Shown: positions 54,987-63,928, counted from the first letter of the stretch. The stretch is DNA of 64,000 nt from Sva-07 sp963728195 (GCA_963728195.1 CAVSIX010000005.1:1-64000); one strand, 5' to 3'. Numbers and translations are program-made. The notes: generated by a model from the letters alone, not told the origin.

Positions 54987-56333
54987 ATGACAGATCTCGA
55001 CGAGCGCCACTCCGAGTCCGCACCCTGGTTCCTCCAGGGCAACTATGCGCCGGTGCAGAACGAACTCACCGAGTTCGACCTGCAGGTGACCGGCACCATC
55101 CCGCCGTCGCTGGCGGGTCGCTACCTTCGCAACGGCTCGAACCCGAAGTCCGGTACCGCAGGTCACTGGTTCTTCGGCGACGGCATGGTGCACGGCGTGC
55201 GCCTCGAGGCCGGCAAGGCGGCGTGGTATCGCAACCGGTTCGTCCAGACCACCAAGCTCGTCAAGGGGCTCGAGGCCACCGACGCCGAGACGATGTTCGA
55301 CCCGACGGCCAGCGCCGCCAACACCCATGTGCTCGCCCACGCGGGACGGATCTGGGCATTGGAGGAAGGGCATCTCCCGTACGAGCTGAGCCCCGAACTC
55401 GACACGCTCGGCTGCGAGAACTTCTCGGGCAAGCTGACCACCGCGTTCACCGCCCACCCGAAGTTGTGTCCCGAGACCAACGAACTGCACTTCTTCGGCT
55501 ACTCGCCGGTGCCACCGTTCCTGACCTACCACGTGCTCGACGCATCCGGTGCGCTCGTGCACTCGGCGGAGATCACGGTGCCCGCCGGCACGATGATGCA
55601 CGACTTCATGATCACGCGCGACCACGCGATCTTCATGGACCTGCCCGTCGTGTTCGACCTGTCGAACCTCGAGGCGCCACTCAAGTGGGACGACGACTAC
55701 GGCGCTCGGATCGGCATCATGCCGCGGATGGGCACCAACGCCGACATCCGCTGGTTCGAGGTCGACCCGTGCTACGTGTTCCATCCGCTGAACGCGTATG
55801 TCGACGGCGACACCGTGGTCTGCGACGTCGGCCGCCACGCGTCGATGTGGCGCCGGTCGATGGAGGACGGCGAGCCGTGCTACCTGCACCGCTGGAGCTT
55901 CGACCTCGCGACCGGTGCGGTCGCCGAGCAGCAGCTCGACGGCGACTCGCATGCGTTCCCGCGCGTCGACGATCGGGTCGTCGGCCTCGAGCATCGGTAT
56001 GGGTGGGGTGTCGCTCCGCGCGGTGGCGGCGCTGGCGCGATCGTCGAGCCGGGCAACGTCGTCAAGTGGGACTTCCAGACCGGGCAGCAGCAGACGTACG
56101 ACTTCGGGCCGCACAGCTATCCGGGGGAGTTCGTGTTCGTCCAGGACGACGCTGCCGCCGGCGAGGACGAGGGGTGGGCGATGGGGTTCGTCTACGACGC
56201 ATCGACCGACAGCTCCGACCTGGTGATCCTCGACGCGTCGGCTCCAGGTACCGACCCGGTCGCCCGGGTACACATGCCCCAGCGCGTGCCGTTCGGTTTC
56301 CACAGCAGCTGGGTCGACGACTCGATCCTCTGA
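54987..56333 (+). CDS. Carotenoid-cleavage-type dioxygenase (RPE65 family)
   Basis: 448 aa from ATG 54987. Four iron-binding His by motif: His157 (TAHPK), His205 (TMMHDFMIT), His266 (VFHPLNAY) and His439 (GFHSSW). Also GRYLRNGSNP and WFFGDGMVHGV near the start. Bacterial members cleave apocarotenoids or stilbenes, including lignin-derived ones. The preceding 80 bp (54906-54980) is a degenerate ATC-rich repeat of unknown meaning. Confidence 0.93.
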   Translation: MTDLDERHSESAPWFLQGNYAPVQNELTEFDLQVTGTIPPSLAGRYLRNGSNPKSGTAGHWFFGDGMVHGVRLEAGKAAWYRNRFVQTTKLVKGLEATDAETMFDPTASAANTHVLAHAGRIWALEEGHLPYELSPELDTLGCENFSGKLTTAFTAHPKLCPETNELHFFGYSPVPPFLTYHVLDASGALVHSAEITVPAGTMMHDFMITRDHAIFMDLPVVFDLSNLEAPLKWDDDYGARIGIMPRMGTNADIRWFEVDPCYVFHPLNAYVDGDTVVCDVGRHASMWRRSMEDGEPCYLHRWSFDLATGAVAEQQLDGDSHAFPRVDDRVVGLEHRYGWGVAPRGGGAGAIVEPGNVVKWDFQTGQQQTYDFGPHSYPGEFVFVQDDAAAGEDEGWAMGFVYDASTDSSDLVILDASAPGTDPVARVHMPQRVPFGFHSSWVDDSIL

Positions 56334-56339
56334 AAACAC

Positions 56340-56391
56340 CGTTTGCGTGAGGATTTCGGTGGGGCGGTCCACCGAAATCCGCACACAAACG
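56340..56391. repeat. Family A hairpin repeat, copy 10
   Basis: Best-paired copy: left arm CGTTTGCGTGAGGATTTCGG, right arm CCGAAATCCGCACACAAACG, two mismatches in a ~23-bp stem. It begins 7 bp after the dioxygenase stop, as a terminator would. Confidence 0.92.
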
Positions 56392-56455
56392 TGGTGTTGG
56401 CGGTGCGCAGGCGTTCGCATCATCTGCCGCCGTCGAGGTGCGCTAGACATCCGCG

Positions 56456-58063
56456 ATGTCACTTTCCCTTTCCATCGCCGCGGGACCGTCGGTGCCGGCG
56501 CTCCAGGACGTCACCATCGGCCAGATCCTCCGTGACGCCGCCGGCAGAGCGCCGGACCGGCTGGCGCTGATCGAGGGAGTTCCCGACGCCTCGGCGCGCC
56601 GCCAGTGGACCTACGCCGAGTTCGACGCCCAGGCCGACCGTGTCGCACGCGCGCTGCTGAACCGGTACTCGCCCGGCGATCGCATCGCGCTGTGGGCGCA
56701 GAACATCCCGGAGTGGGAGTTCCTCGAGTTCGGCGTCGCCCGCGCCGGCATGGTTCTCGTCACCGTCAATCCGGGCTCGCAGGCCGCCGAGTTGCGCTAT
56801 GTCCTCCAGCAGTCGCGCTCCACCGCCGTGTTCTGCGTCGACTCCTTCCGCGGCACTCCCATGTCGGCGATCGCCGCCGACGTGCAACGGGACTGTCCGG
56901 AGCTGCGCGACGTGGTGTCGTTCGGGGAGTGGGACGACTTCCTGGCGTCGGGCGACTCCTTCGCTGCGCCGTTCCCCGACGTTGCGCCGATGGATGCGGT
57001 CATGATCCAGTACACGTCGGGCACGACCGGCTTCCCGAAGGGCGCCTACCTCCACCATCGAGGACTCGTCAACAACGCCGCTCACACGTTCGGTCGTATG
57101 GGCGTCAGCGACGGCAACGTCTATGTCTCCACGATGCCGTTGTTCCACACCGCCGGCAGCGCGATCGCCGTGCTGGGTGCCGTCTCGCATGCCTGCACAC
57201 AGGTGCTCGTCGAGGCATTCGAACCGGGCCTCGTCCTGGCGCTGACCGAGGAGTACCGGGGCGACGCCCTGCTGGGAGTCCCCACGATGCTGATCGCGAT
57301 GCTCGAGCACCCGACGTTCGCGACGACCGATCTCTCGTCGTTGCATGCGGTGTGCTCGGGCGGCGCGCTCGTGCCCGAACAACTCGTGCGCACGTTCGAG
57401 CGCGAGCTCGGCGCCCCGTTCACCATCGTGTTCGGGCAGACCGAGTGCTCGCCGGTCGCCACGATGACCGCACCCGACGACACGATGGACGACAAGTCGA
57501 ACACGATCGGCGCCCCGATGCCGCACGTCGAGGTGAAGATCGTCGACCCGGAGTCGGGTGAGACGGTGGCGATCGGTGAGGTCGGCGAGCTGTGTACGCG
57601 GGGCTACCACGTGATGCACAACTACTTCGAGATGCCCGAGCGGACCGCCGAGGCGATCGACGCCGATGGATGGCTGCACACCGGCGACCTCGCCGCGATG
57701 AACGACCGCGGCTACTGCACGATCGAGGGCCGTCTCAAGGACATGATCATCCGCGGCGGCGAGAACATCTATCCGAAGGAACTCGAAGAGCTGCTGTTCG
57801 CGCACCCGTCCGTCGGGTCCGTCGCGGTGGTCGGTCTGCCCGACGACAAGTGGGGTGAGACCGTGGCAGCGTTCCTGCGCCCAGCGCCCGGCTCCAGCAT
57901 CGACAAAGCGGTGCTGTTCGCCTACATGCGGGAGAATCTCGCCCCGCACAAGACCCCCAGCCGCTGGTTCGCCGTCGACGAGTACCCCATGACCGGGTCC
58001 GGCAAGATCCAGAAGTTCCAGCTCCGCCAGGAATGGCTGGACGGAACTCTCGTCGAACTCTGA
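56456..58063 (+). CDS. Fatty-acyl/aryl-CoA synthetase (AMP-binding)
   Basis: 535 aa from ATG 56456. ATP loop YTSGTTGFPKGAYLHHRGLV (about residue 185), FGQTECSPVATM, GYHVMHNYFEMPE, WLHTGDLAAMNDRGYCTIEG with RLKDMIIRGGENIYPKELEE, and catalytic Lys in TGSGKIQKFQLR. Activates a carboxylic acid with ATP and CoA; ligand class not decided. Likely completes the catabolic region by feeding beta-oxidation. Confidence 0.94.
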   Translation: MSLSLSIAAGPSVPALQDVTIGQILRDAAGRAPDRLALIEGVPDASARRQWTYAEFDAQADRVARALLNRYSPGDRIALWAQNIPEWEFLEFGVARAGMVLVTVNPGSQAAELRYVLQQSRSTAVFCVDSFRGTPMSAIAADVQRDCPELRDVVSFGEWDDFLASGDSFAAPFPDVAPMDAVMIQYTSGTTGFPKGAYLHHRGLVNNAAHTFGRMGVSDGNVYVSTMPLFHTAGSAIAVLGAVSHACTQVLVEAFEPGLVLALTEEYRGDALLGVPTMLIAMLEHPTFATTDLSSLHAVCSGGALVPEQLVRTFERELGAPFTIVFGQTECSPVATMTAPDDTMDDKSNTIGAPMPHVEVKIVDPESGETVAIGEVGELCTRGYHVMHNYFEMPERTAEAIDADGWLHTGDLAAMNDRGYCTIEGRLKDMIIRGGENIYPKELEELLFAHPSVGSVAVVGLPDDKWGETVAAFLRPAPGSSIDKAVLFAYMRENLAPHKTPSRWFAVDEYPMTGSGKIQKFQLRQEWLDGTLVEL

Positions 58064-58087
58064 CCCGGGAGCTGCCAAGCTCACGCG

Positions 58088-59092
58088 ATGGGTGATGAGG
58101 AGCTACGCGAGGAGATCGATCTCGTCGCGGGTGCGACGAACTTCAGTGGGTCGGTGCGAGTCGACGTCGAAGGAGCGACCGTCGTGGCGTACGTGCGCGG
58201 TCACGCCGATCGACGCTGCGCCGTGCCGATGACGCCGACCACGCGCATCGGGATAGCGAGCGGCACGAAGGCGTTCACGGCGTTGACCGTGATGGCGCTC
58301 GTCGAGCGGGGTGTCATCGGGCTCGACACGACGGCTCGGTCGCTGCTCGGCGACGACCTCGAAATGATCGACGACACGGTCACTGTCGAGCAGTTGCTGG
58401 CGCATCGTTCGGGCATCGGCGACTACCTCGACGAAGACGAGCTCGTCGGCATCGATGACTACATCATGGAGCTGCCGGTGCATCGCTACCTGACGACCGA
58501 GGGCTACCTGCCGTCGCTCGTGGGTCGTCCCCAGGTGTCGCCGCCCGGCGATCGCTTCGCCTACAACAACAGCGGCTTCGTGGTGTTGGCGCTGTTGGCC
58601 GAGCGGTCGACCGGCACCCCGTTCCACGATCTGGTCGACGAGCTGGTGTGTCGACCCGCCGGGCTCGCCCATACCGCATTCCTGCGGTCCGACGAACTTC
58701 CCGCCGACGCGGCGATCGGCTATCTCGCCGACGGCCTGCGCACCAATGTCCTCCACCTACCGATCCGGGGGAGTGGTGACGGTGGGATCTCCACCACGGC
58801 CGACGACGTGCATTCGCTGTGGGATGCGCTCGCCAACGGACGCGTCGTTCGGCCCGACACGTTCCGAACGATGACGATGCCGCGCAGCACGGCCGCAGAC
58901 GGGCGCCGCTACGGCCTCGGATTCTGGCTGCACGCCACGTCCGATGCGGTGATCTTCGAGGGCTACGACGCCGGGGCGTCGTTCCGCTCGATCGACGACC
59001 GGCGGCGCAAGATCACCATGACCGTGCTGTCGAACACGAGCGAGGGAGTCTGGCCGGTCGCCCGCCGTCTGGCCGAGATGCTCGCGATCTGA
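58088..59092 (+). CDS. Serine hydrolase of the class C beta-lactamase family
   Basis: 334 aa from ATG 58088. Active-site S58-G-T-K61, Tyr159 in AYNNSGFVVLALLAERSTGT and a GDGGISTTADDVHSLWDALA segment. No signal peptide, so an esterase or peptidase role is more likely than antibiotic resistance. Starts 24 bp after the synthetase stop. Confidence 0.9.
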   Translation: MGDEELREEIDLVAGATNFSGSVRVDVEGATVVAYVRGHADRRCAVPMTPTTRIGIASGTKAFTALTVMALVERGVIGLDTTARSLLGDDLEMIDDTVTVEQLLAHRSGIGDYLDEDELVGIDDYIMELPVHRYLTTEGYLPSLVGRPQVSPPGDRFAYNNSGFVVLALLAERSTGTPFHDLVDELVCRPAGLAHTAFLRSDELPADAAIGYLADGLRTNVLHLPIRGSGDGGISTTADDVHSLWDALANGRVVRPDTFRTMTMPRSTAADGRRYGLGFWLHATSDAVIFEGYDAGASFRSIDDRRRKITMTVLSNTSEGVWPVARRLAEMLAI

Positions 59093-59409
59093 CGGCTCGG
59101 TTCAGGCTCGGCGGATCGGTCAGCCGACGGGGCCGAGCACGCCGGCATCCGTTGTGGATCACCTGCGGATCTTGTGCGACCTCGGCACGGCGCACCACGC
59201 AGGCTCCGGGAACGTCGTTGTCGAGCATCCCCTGCAGCGCTTCGCCCGATCCTACGTCTCCCCGCCGGGGCCGGCCAGCCCGTCCACCCGCCCTGCGATC
59301 CGGCTGCAGGACCCCGTTTGTGTGCGGATTCCGGTGCACCGGGTCACCGGGACCGTCACGCGAACGGAATGGGGGTGGCGTCGGAGGCGCGTAGTGTCGG
59401 GGTGCGCCC
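59093..59409. other. 317-bp gap with one family A repeat
   Basis: Contains family A copy 11 at 59315-59366. The rest (59093-59314) has only weak shadow-like frames. The tRNA promoter should lie in the last 60 bp. Confidence 0.6.
59315..59366. repeat. Family A hairpin repeat, copy 11
   Basis: Starts CGTTTGTGTGCGGATTCCGG; right arm TCACCGGGACCGTCACGCGA then ACG. It lies 43 bp upstream of the tRNA gene. Confidence 0.85.
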
Positions 59410-59495
59410 GCCCGGGTGGCGAAACTGGCAGACGCGGGGGGCTTAAACCCCCCTTCCACTCACGTGGAGTGCGGGTTCGAACCCCGCCCCGGGCA
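59410..59495 (+). tRNA. tRNA-Leu (anticodon TAA)
   Basis: 86 nt. The acceptor stem GCCCGGG pairs with CCCGGGC and the discriminator is A. The anticodon arm is GGGGG-CTTAAAC-CCCCC, giving TAA. A long variable arm (class II) and T arm GCGGGTTCGAACCCCGC are present. The CCA end is not encoded. An integrase gene begins 107 bp downstream in the same direction. Confidence 0.95.
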
Positions 59496-59530
59496 CGATC
59501 TAGCTGGCGTTACGCGTTCGGGTAGTCACC

Positions 59531-59584
59531 TGTGACATCCTCCGGGTGGTGCCCGTGTCACAACCGTGTCACGGACCGTGACAC
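59531..59584. promoter_or_regulatory. Cluster of TGTCAC/GTGACA sites upstream of the integrase
   Basis: Contains TGTGACA (59531), TGTCACA (59556) and a perfect 9-bp inverted repeat GTGTCACGG-A-CCGTGACAC (59566-59584). Repeated short sites between an attachment-site tRNA and an integrase are what arm-type integrase sites or an operator would look like. The 19 bp at 59556-59574 recur at 63929-63947 with one mismatch. Confidence 0.45.
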
Positions 59585-59602
59585 CCCCGCTCTACTGTTG
59601 TC

Positions 59603-60745
59603 ATGGCCAACGGTTCGGTGCAGCGGAAGGGGAAGGTGTGGTCGTTCGTCGTCGACCTCGGCCCCGACCCGGCAACCGGTCGCCGCCGGCAGGCCCGCCG
59701 GTCTGGCTATTCGACGAAGAAGGCGGCTGAGGTTGCGCTGCGAGATCTGGCGACCGCTGCCCACGCGGGGACGGCGGTGTCCCGGAGCCGGATCACCGTT
59801 TCGCAGTTCCTCGCCGACTGGTTGGAGTCGATCAAGCCGCGGGTCCGGGAGACCACGTGGGTGAGCTACCGGATGGCCGTCGAGCGGATCACCCGCCAGA
59901 TCGGAGCGGTGCAGCTCCAGTCGCTCACACCGCTGCAGGTCGAGGGCCTGTACGCCACGCTGCTCGAGCGAGGGGGAGCCGGTGGCCGACCGTTGGCACC
60001 GAAGACCGTCCGGAACTGCCACATCGTCCTCAGGCGGGCTCTGGCCGATGCCGAGCGCCTGGGCTTGGTGACTCGCAACCCGGCAGCGGCGGCGAAGGCG
60101 GTGTCGGCGCCACGATCAGAGCAGAAGACGTGGACGTCGCAGGAGATCCAGCGGTTCTTCCACGCAGTGGCAGGCGAGCGGCTGTCGATGGCGTTCGTGC
60201 TGCTGGCCACTACGGGAATGCGTCGCGGTGAGGTACTCGGGCTGCGATGGGAGGACGTCGATCTCGATGGGCGGGCATTGTCCATCGTCCAGACCCTGAC
60301 GACGGTCAGCAACCGCATCCACATCGGGCCACCGAAGACCGGTAAGAGCCGTCGCCGCGTCTCGCTCGACATGTTCACGTTCGACGCACTCAGAGCGCAT
60401 CGCATGCGCCAACTCGAGGAACGACTCGTCGCGGGTGACGCATGGTCGAACGATGGCGATCTCGTGTTCACCGACGAGCTCGGCGGCCCTGTCCATCCCG
60501 ATCGCTTCTCGAGGTCGTTCGACCGGGTCGTGCGCGATGCCGAACTACCCCGCATCCGCCTCCACGACCTGCGCCACAGCTACGCCACGTTGGCACTGAA
60601 GGCCGGCGTGCATCCCAAGGTCGTGTCGGAGCGCCTCGGCCACTCGACGATCGCGATCACCCTCGATCTGTACTCTCACGTCGCCCAGGGCCTCGACGCC
60701 GACGCTGCCGAGCTCGTGGCGTCGCGCATCTACGGGACGAAATGA
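59603..60745 (+). CDS. Tyrosine recombinase (phage-type integrase)
   Basis: 380 aa from ATG 59603. N-terminal arm-binding domain (SVQRKGKVWSFVVDLGPDPA, SGYSTKKAAEVALRDLATAA), core-binding SAM-like domain, and catalytic residues Arg207 (TGMRRGE), His321 and Arg324 (HDLRHSYATL), His347 (LGHSTI) and Tyr357 (LDLYSHV). Adjacent to the tRNA-Leu 3' end, the usual attachment site for such elements. Intact, so the element may be mobile. Confidence 0.94.
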   Translation: MANGSVQRKGKVWSFVVDLGPDPATGRRRQARRSGYSTKKAAEVALRDLATAAHAGTAVSRSRITVSQFLADWLESIKPRVRETTWVSYRMAVERITRQIGAVQLQSLTPLQVEGLYATLLERGGAGGRPLAPKTVRNCHIVLRRALADAERLGLVTRNPAAAAKAVSAPRSEQKTWTSQEIQRFFHAVAGERLSMAFVLLATTGMRRGEVLGLRWEDVDLDGRALSIVQTLTTVSNRIHIGPPKTGKSRRRVSLDMFTFDALRAHRMRQLEERLVAGDAWSNDGDLVFTDELGGPVHPDRFSRSFDRVVRDAELPRIRLHDLRHSYATLALKAGVHPKVVSERLGHSTIAITLDLYSHVAQGLDADAAELVASRIYGTK

Positions 60746-60755
60746 CCGACCAGTG

Positions 60756-61172
60756 ATGGGTAGCGAACCGTGGTTGATCCACTTCTTCCAGCGACATCCA
60801 GCTGACGATCCTGGGCGTGCCGTCCCGGCGCAGGACTTCTTGGACGGACTCCCGACGAAGGTGCTCGCCGAGATGGTCGCCGTACTCGACGCCGTGGCCG
60901 AGGCACCACCCCCGGCGTTCTCGGGCGGTGGCAAATGGGAGGCCATGCACGGTGAGATGTCGGGCGTCTACGAGGTCCGGGTGCAGGGCGGCGGAATGAA
61001 CCATCGTCTCTTCTGTGTCCTGGAGCGCGACGCCGAGGATCTCGGTGGCTCGTCGATCGTGGTGATCGATGGGCTGTCGAAGCCGAAGCGGTCGGCGGCA
61101 AAGCCGAAGGACTATCGACGGGTACTCCGGATGAAGGCCGAGTTCGCGCACCGGCGGACGGTGCTCGAGTAG
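60756..61172 (+). CDS. RelE/HigB-type toxin (phage Gp49-like)
   Basis: 138 aa from ATG 60756. Core GKWEAMHGEMSGVYEVRVQG, NHRLFCVLERDAED and a Lys-rich C-terminus (KPKRSAAKPKDYRRVLRMKA) match the Gp49/HigB mRNA-interferase-like family. Starts 11 bp after the integrase stop. Its probable antitoxin is encoded convergently just downstream. Confidence 0.82.
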   Translation: MGSEPWLIHFFQRHPADDPGRAVPAQDFLDGLPTKVLAEMVAVLDAVAEAPPPAFSGGGKWEAMHGEMSGVYEVRVQGGGMNHRLFCVLERDAEDLGGSSIVVIDGLSKPKRSAAKPKDYRRVLRMKAEFAHRRTVLE

Positions 61173-61176
61173 GCGG

Positions 61177-61488
61177 TCAGCTCGCGCTCCGCTCCCGCGG
61201 CACGAGTTCCAGGTCCAGGCTGTCGGCGAGAGCGGCCAGCGTGCCGATCGTGGGGTTCGGGCTGTCCGCACTGAACAACCGTCGTACCGCCTCGGGCGCG
61301 AGGTTGGCCCGCCGCGCCAGCTCAGCCTTGGTCATCCCGAGCGCCTCGCGGCGATCGTCGAGTTCGTGCACCAATCGGTCGACCTGGTCGATCCGTCGCC
61401 GTGCCGCCTCATATTCCTCGGCGAACCCGGGCTCGGCCGCGCGCTTTGAGAAGTATCGCTCCGCTCCCGTTCGTGTCGTTCTCGCCAT
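61177..61488 (-). CDS. HigA-type XRE antitoxin
   Basis: 103 aa from ATG 61488. N-terminal helix ERYFSKRAAEPGFAEEYEAA followed by the XRE helix-turn-helix LGMTKAELARRANLAPEAVR. Typical HigA-like partner of Gp49-family toxins. Unusually, it is tail-to-tail with the toxin (stops 4 bp apart) instead of in one operon. An inverted repeat lies 9 bp upstream of its start. Confidence 0.83.
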   Translation of the reverse strand: MARTTRTGAERYFSKRAAEPGFAEEYEAARRRIDQVDRLVHELDDRREALGMTKAELARRANLAPEAVRRLFSADSPNPTIGTLAALADSLDLELVPRERSAS

Positions 61489-61497
61489 GAACGCAAG

Positions 61498-61515
61498 CGT
61501 AACACAGAAGTTACG
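61498..61515. promoter_or_regulatory. Candidate autoregulatory operator of the antitoxin
   Basis: Inverted repeat CGTAAC-N6-GTTACG, 9 bp upstream of the antitoxin start codon. Size and position fit an XRE dimer site. Confidence 0.45.
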
Positions 61516-61570
61516 GTCATCGACCGCCTCCGCCGCTTCAAGCGGTTGGGGCCGCGTGGATCTGGCCGGC

Positions 61571-61780
61571 TCACAGTTCACCGTTCCCGACATCGTCGTT
61601 CCCATCCGGCGGTGGATCTTCCTCGAGCATCGCCATGAATCGAGCGACTGGCACGAGCACACGCCGACCGAGCCGCACCGTTGGGATCTCCCGTCTCCTT
61701 GCGCAGAGGTACGCCGAGGTTCGCGAGATCCCGAGCAGCTCGGCCGCCTCGCCGACCGTGATCGTCACACGTCCTTCCAT
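61571..61780 (-). CDS. Excisionase-like helix-turn-helix protein
   Basis: 69 aa from ATG 61780. EGRVTITVGEAAELLGISRT, SAYLCARRREIPTVRLGRRV and LVPVARFMAMLEE are the HTH_17/excisionase pattern. Small DNA-bending proteins of this type direct excision with tyrosine integrases. The region upstream (61815-61890) is visibly less GC-rich than the surroundings. Confidence 0.82.
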   Translation of the reverse strand: MEGRVTITVGEAAELLGISRTSAYLCARRREIPTVRLGRRVLVPVARFMAMLEEDPPPDGNDDVGNGEL

Positions 61781-61890
61781 GCCCTTCCCGCCAGTGCCGT
61801 CTTGCGTCTTGTTCGCCACAACAACACATGCCTCCGAATTCGCGATTTTGTGACGCGATCGCGCCAGATTTCTTGCGGTTCTGTACATCT

Positions 61891-61911
61891 GCACCGGATG
61901 GTGCATGCACC
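61891..61911. promoter_or_regulatory. Overlapping GCACC/GGTGC palindromes
   Basis: GCACC-GGAT-GGTGC (61891-61904) overlaps GGTGCATGCACC (61900-61911), giving three half-sites in a 220-bp divergent gap between the excisionase-like gene and the sigma gene. It could be an operator; no partner is identified. Confidence 0.3.
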
Positions 61912-62000
61912 GTGAGGCAGGCTGTCGGAATGGCGCCGCATCGCTCAGATTTCTCCTGGCGTCCGTCACCCGCACGAGGGGTCCGTGCCGTTCTACTGGG

Positions 62001-62468
62001 GTGAGCGTGGCGACTGAGACTCTGGAGGCGGCGTACCGGCGCCACTCGGACGAGCTGATCCGCTACGCGACCGTGCTCGTCGGCCCGGACGATGCCTCCG
62101 ATGTGGTGACCGATGCGCTGGTGAGGGTGTTCGCGTCTGACGTGTCGGCAGTTTCCAACCTCCGAGCGTTCCTGTTCCGCTCGGTGCATCACCGTGCGAT
62201 CGATCACCGGCGGGCCGGTTCTCGCAGGCGTCGTCGCGAAATGTCGTACCACGCGCACCAGCCCGATGTGACCGTCGATACCATCGCTGCGGACGCCCGG
62301 ACAGCGCTCGCCGTGCTCAGTCTGCAGCAGCGCACCGTGGTGTTCCTGACGTACTGGGTCGATCAGACGCCGGCCGACATCGCCGAGGTGCTCGACGTGA
62401 GCGAAGGAACCGTCCGCAAGCAACTCGCCCGTGCCCGGGCCCGACTCCGGGAGGTTCTCGATGACTGA
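62001..62468 (+). CDS. ECF-type sigma factor
   Basis: 155 aa from GTG 62001 (GTG 62007 also possible). Region 2: AYRRHSDELIRYATVLVGPD and NLRAFLFRSVHHRAIDHRRA. Region 4: LSLQQRTVVFLTYWVDQTPA with DIAEVLDVSEGTVRKQLARA. Overlaps the next gene by 8 bp. Short for the family but both DNA-binding regions are present. Confidence 0.88.
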   Translation: MSVATETLEAAYRRHSDELIRYATVLVGPDDASDVVTDALVRVFASDVSAVSNLRAFLFRSVHHRAIDHRRAGSRRRRREMSYHAHQPDVTVDTIAADARTALAVLSLQQRTVVFLTYWVDQTPADIAEVLDVSEGTVRKQLARARARLREVLDD

Positions 62469-63915
62469 TCCGACCGATCCGAACAGCGAACTCGATCGCG
62501 CCATTGCCCGACTCGTCCACGACGCAGGAGCCGATGCGCCGCAGCCTCCCGACATCCAGGCATTCGAGCGACCGGGGGACCTGACATCGTCCGATCCCAC
62601 AAGCCGTCGCCGCTTGGCGATGGTCGGCGCCCTCACGCTGATCGTCGGTGCCGTGGCCGGGGTGATGTACGTGACAGCACGGGATGACGATGGCGGCACC
62701 ACGGTGCGGCCAGTCGACAGTTCGCCGACCGACACCGGTGGCGCCATCGCCACGACGCCTTCCCAAGCGCCGACTGCGTCGAGCGCTCCCGCGTCGAGCG
62801 AGTCGCCGACGCCATCGACGACCGCACAGGACAATCCGGGCGTGGCCAACATCACCCGGCCCGTGACCGAACCGTCGACGTGCGACCCCGTCTCGGCGAG
62901 AGAGACCTTCGCGGAGGGACTCACGCTGTTTGCCAGGCCGAGTACGAACCCGGTTCCGATCCAAGTCGTCGCGGACCCGGTCGACGGTCTCGTCGGCCAG
63001 TTCGCGGTCGTGCAGCGCTTCTTCGGCGACGATCGCAGGGCGACCGGAGACGAACCAGTGGACATCGGCGGGACCACCTTCTGGATCAGCCTGAGCGACA
63101 ACGGAAACGGCGTGGCCGAGTGGGACGTCGGGGACGGCAGCTTCGGCTACGTGCGCTCGCGCGGCCTCGACCGCAGCGGACTCGTCGAGCTGCTTGGCGC
63201 TCTCGAGCCGCGAGCAGCGACGGCATCGATCCCGGGCTTCGAGTTCGCACCGGGGACCGGGGGGCGAGAGCTGCTGCACGAGCAGATGAACACCGAGGTC
63301 GCCGGCGAGGTCGGCAGCTCGGAGTGCGTTGTCGCGTCGACGGGTTACGCATATCGCATCTCGGCGATCAACGGTGACCCGGTGTTCCAGTACGGCGGCG
63401 TGATTGATCGGCTGGTTCCACTCGAAGTCGGCACGCAAGGTTCCACGTTGATCGTCATCGACGGCGTGTCGGACCCCACGGCTCCCACGATCGACGATGT
63501 CGTGGACGCCGACGCCGAGGCCTGGCTCGAGTTGCGATCGCGACCTCGCTGGCCGGAAGAGTCCGAGCCGCGTACCGAGAACATCAGCGAGGGCGCCGAC
63601 GTGGTCGTACCGCTCGATTCGGTCGACGGCTCGACGCCACAGAGCTACCTGACGATGCGGTTGACGACGCAGCAGGGCGTCACGTTCCTGGAGGTTGACA
63701 CCGCCGATGCGGTGCTCGCACCCGACGCAGCGTTCTGGCGAACGATCACCGACCCGGGCAACGACGGCGTCACCACCGCGAGCGTCGGCCCGGTCATGGG
63801 CTTGCGGATCGGCGACGTGGCGCCCGGTGAACCGATCGAGGTGACCGTGTCGGTGATCGACGGCGGCGAGTTCGTGCTCCAATCGACCGGCACGATCACG
63901 CTGATCCCGAGCTGA
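62461..63915 (+). CDS. Membrane anti-sigma-type protein
   Basis: 484 aa from ATG 62461. Cytosolic N-terminus of ~50 residues (SELDRAIARLVHDAGADAPQ), one membrane helix (LAMVGALTLIVGAVAGVMYV), a Ser/Thr/Pro linker and a ~360-residue outside domain with two Cys (STCDPVS, SSECVVAST). No zinc motif. Same layout as the 42953 protein, including coupling to a sigma gene. Role inferred from position. Confidence 0.75.
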   Translation: MTDPTDPNSELDRAIARLVHDAGADAPQPPDIQAFERPGDLTSSDPTSRRRLAMVGALTLIVGAVAGVMYVTARDDDGGTTVRPVDSSPTDTGGAIATTPSQAPTASSAPASSESPTPSTTAQDNPGVANITRPVTEPSTCDPVSARETFAEGLTLFARPSTNPVPIQVVADPVDGLVGQFAVVQRFFGDDRRATGDEPVDIGGTTFWISLSDNGNGVAEWDVGDGSFGYVRSRGLDRSGLVELLGALEPRAATASIPGFEFAPGTGGRELLHEQMNTEVAGEVGSSECVVASTGYAYRISAINGDPVFQYGGVIDRLVPLEVGTQGSTLIVIDGVSDPTAPTIDDVVDADAEAWLELRSRPRWPEESEPRTENISEGADVVVPLDSVDGSTPQSYLTMRLTTQQGVTFLEVDTADAVLAPDAAFWRTITDPGNDGVTTASVGPVMGLRIGDVAPGEPIEVTVSVIDGGEFVLQSTGTITLIPS

Positions 63916-63928
63916 CCGAAGCCGGGCA

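Noticed and set aside
58088..59092. Antibiotic resistance beta-lactamase
   Set aside because: The S-x-x-K and Y-x-N motifs fit the wider serine hydrolase family. There is no signal peptide, and the context is catabolic.
59093..59300. Possible small minus-strand gene before the tRNA
   Set aside because: The frame is short, has no credible start or ribosome site, and looks like background.
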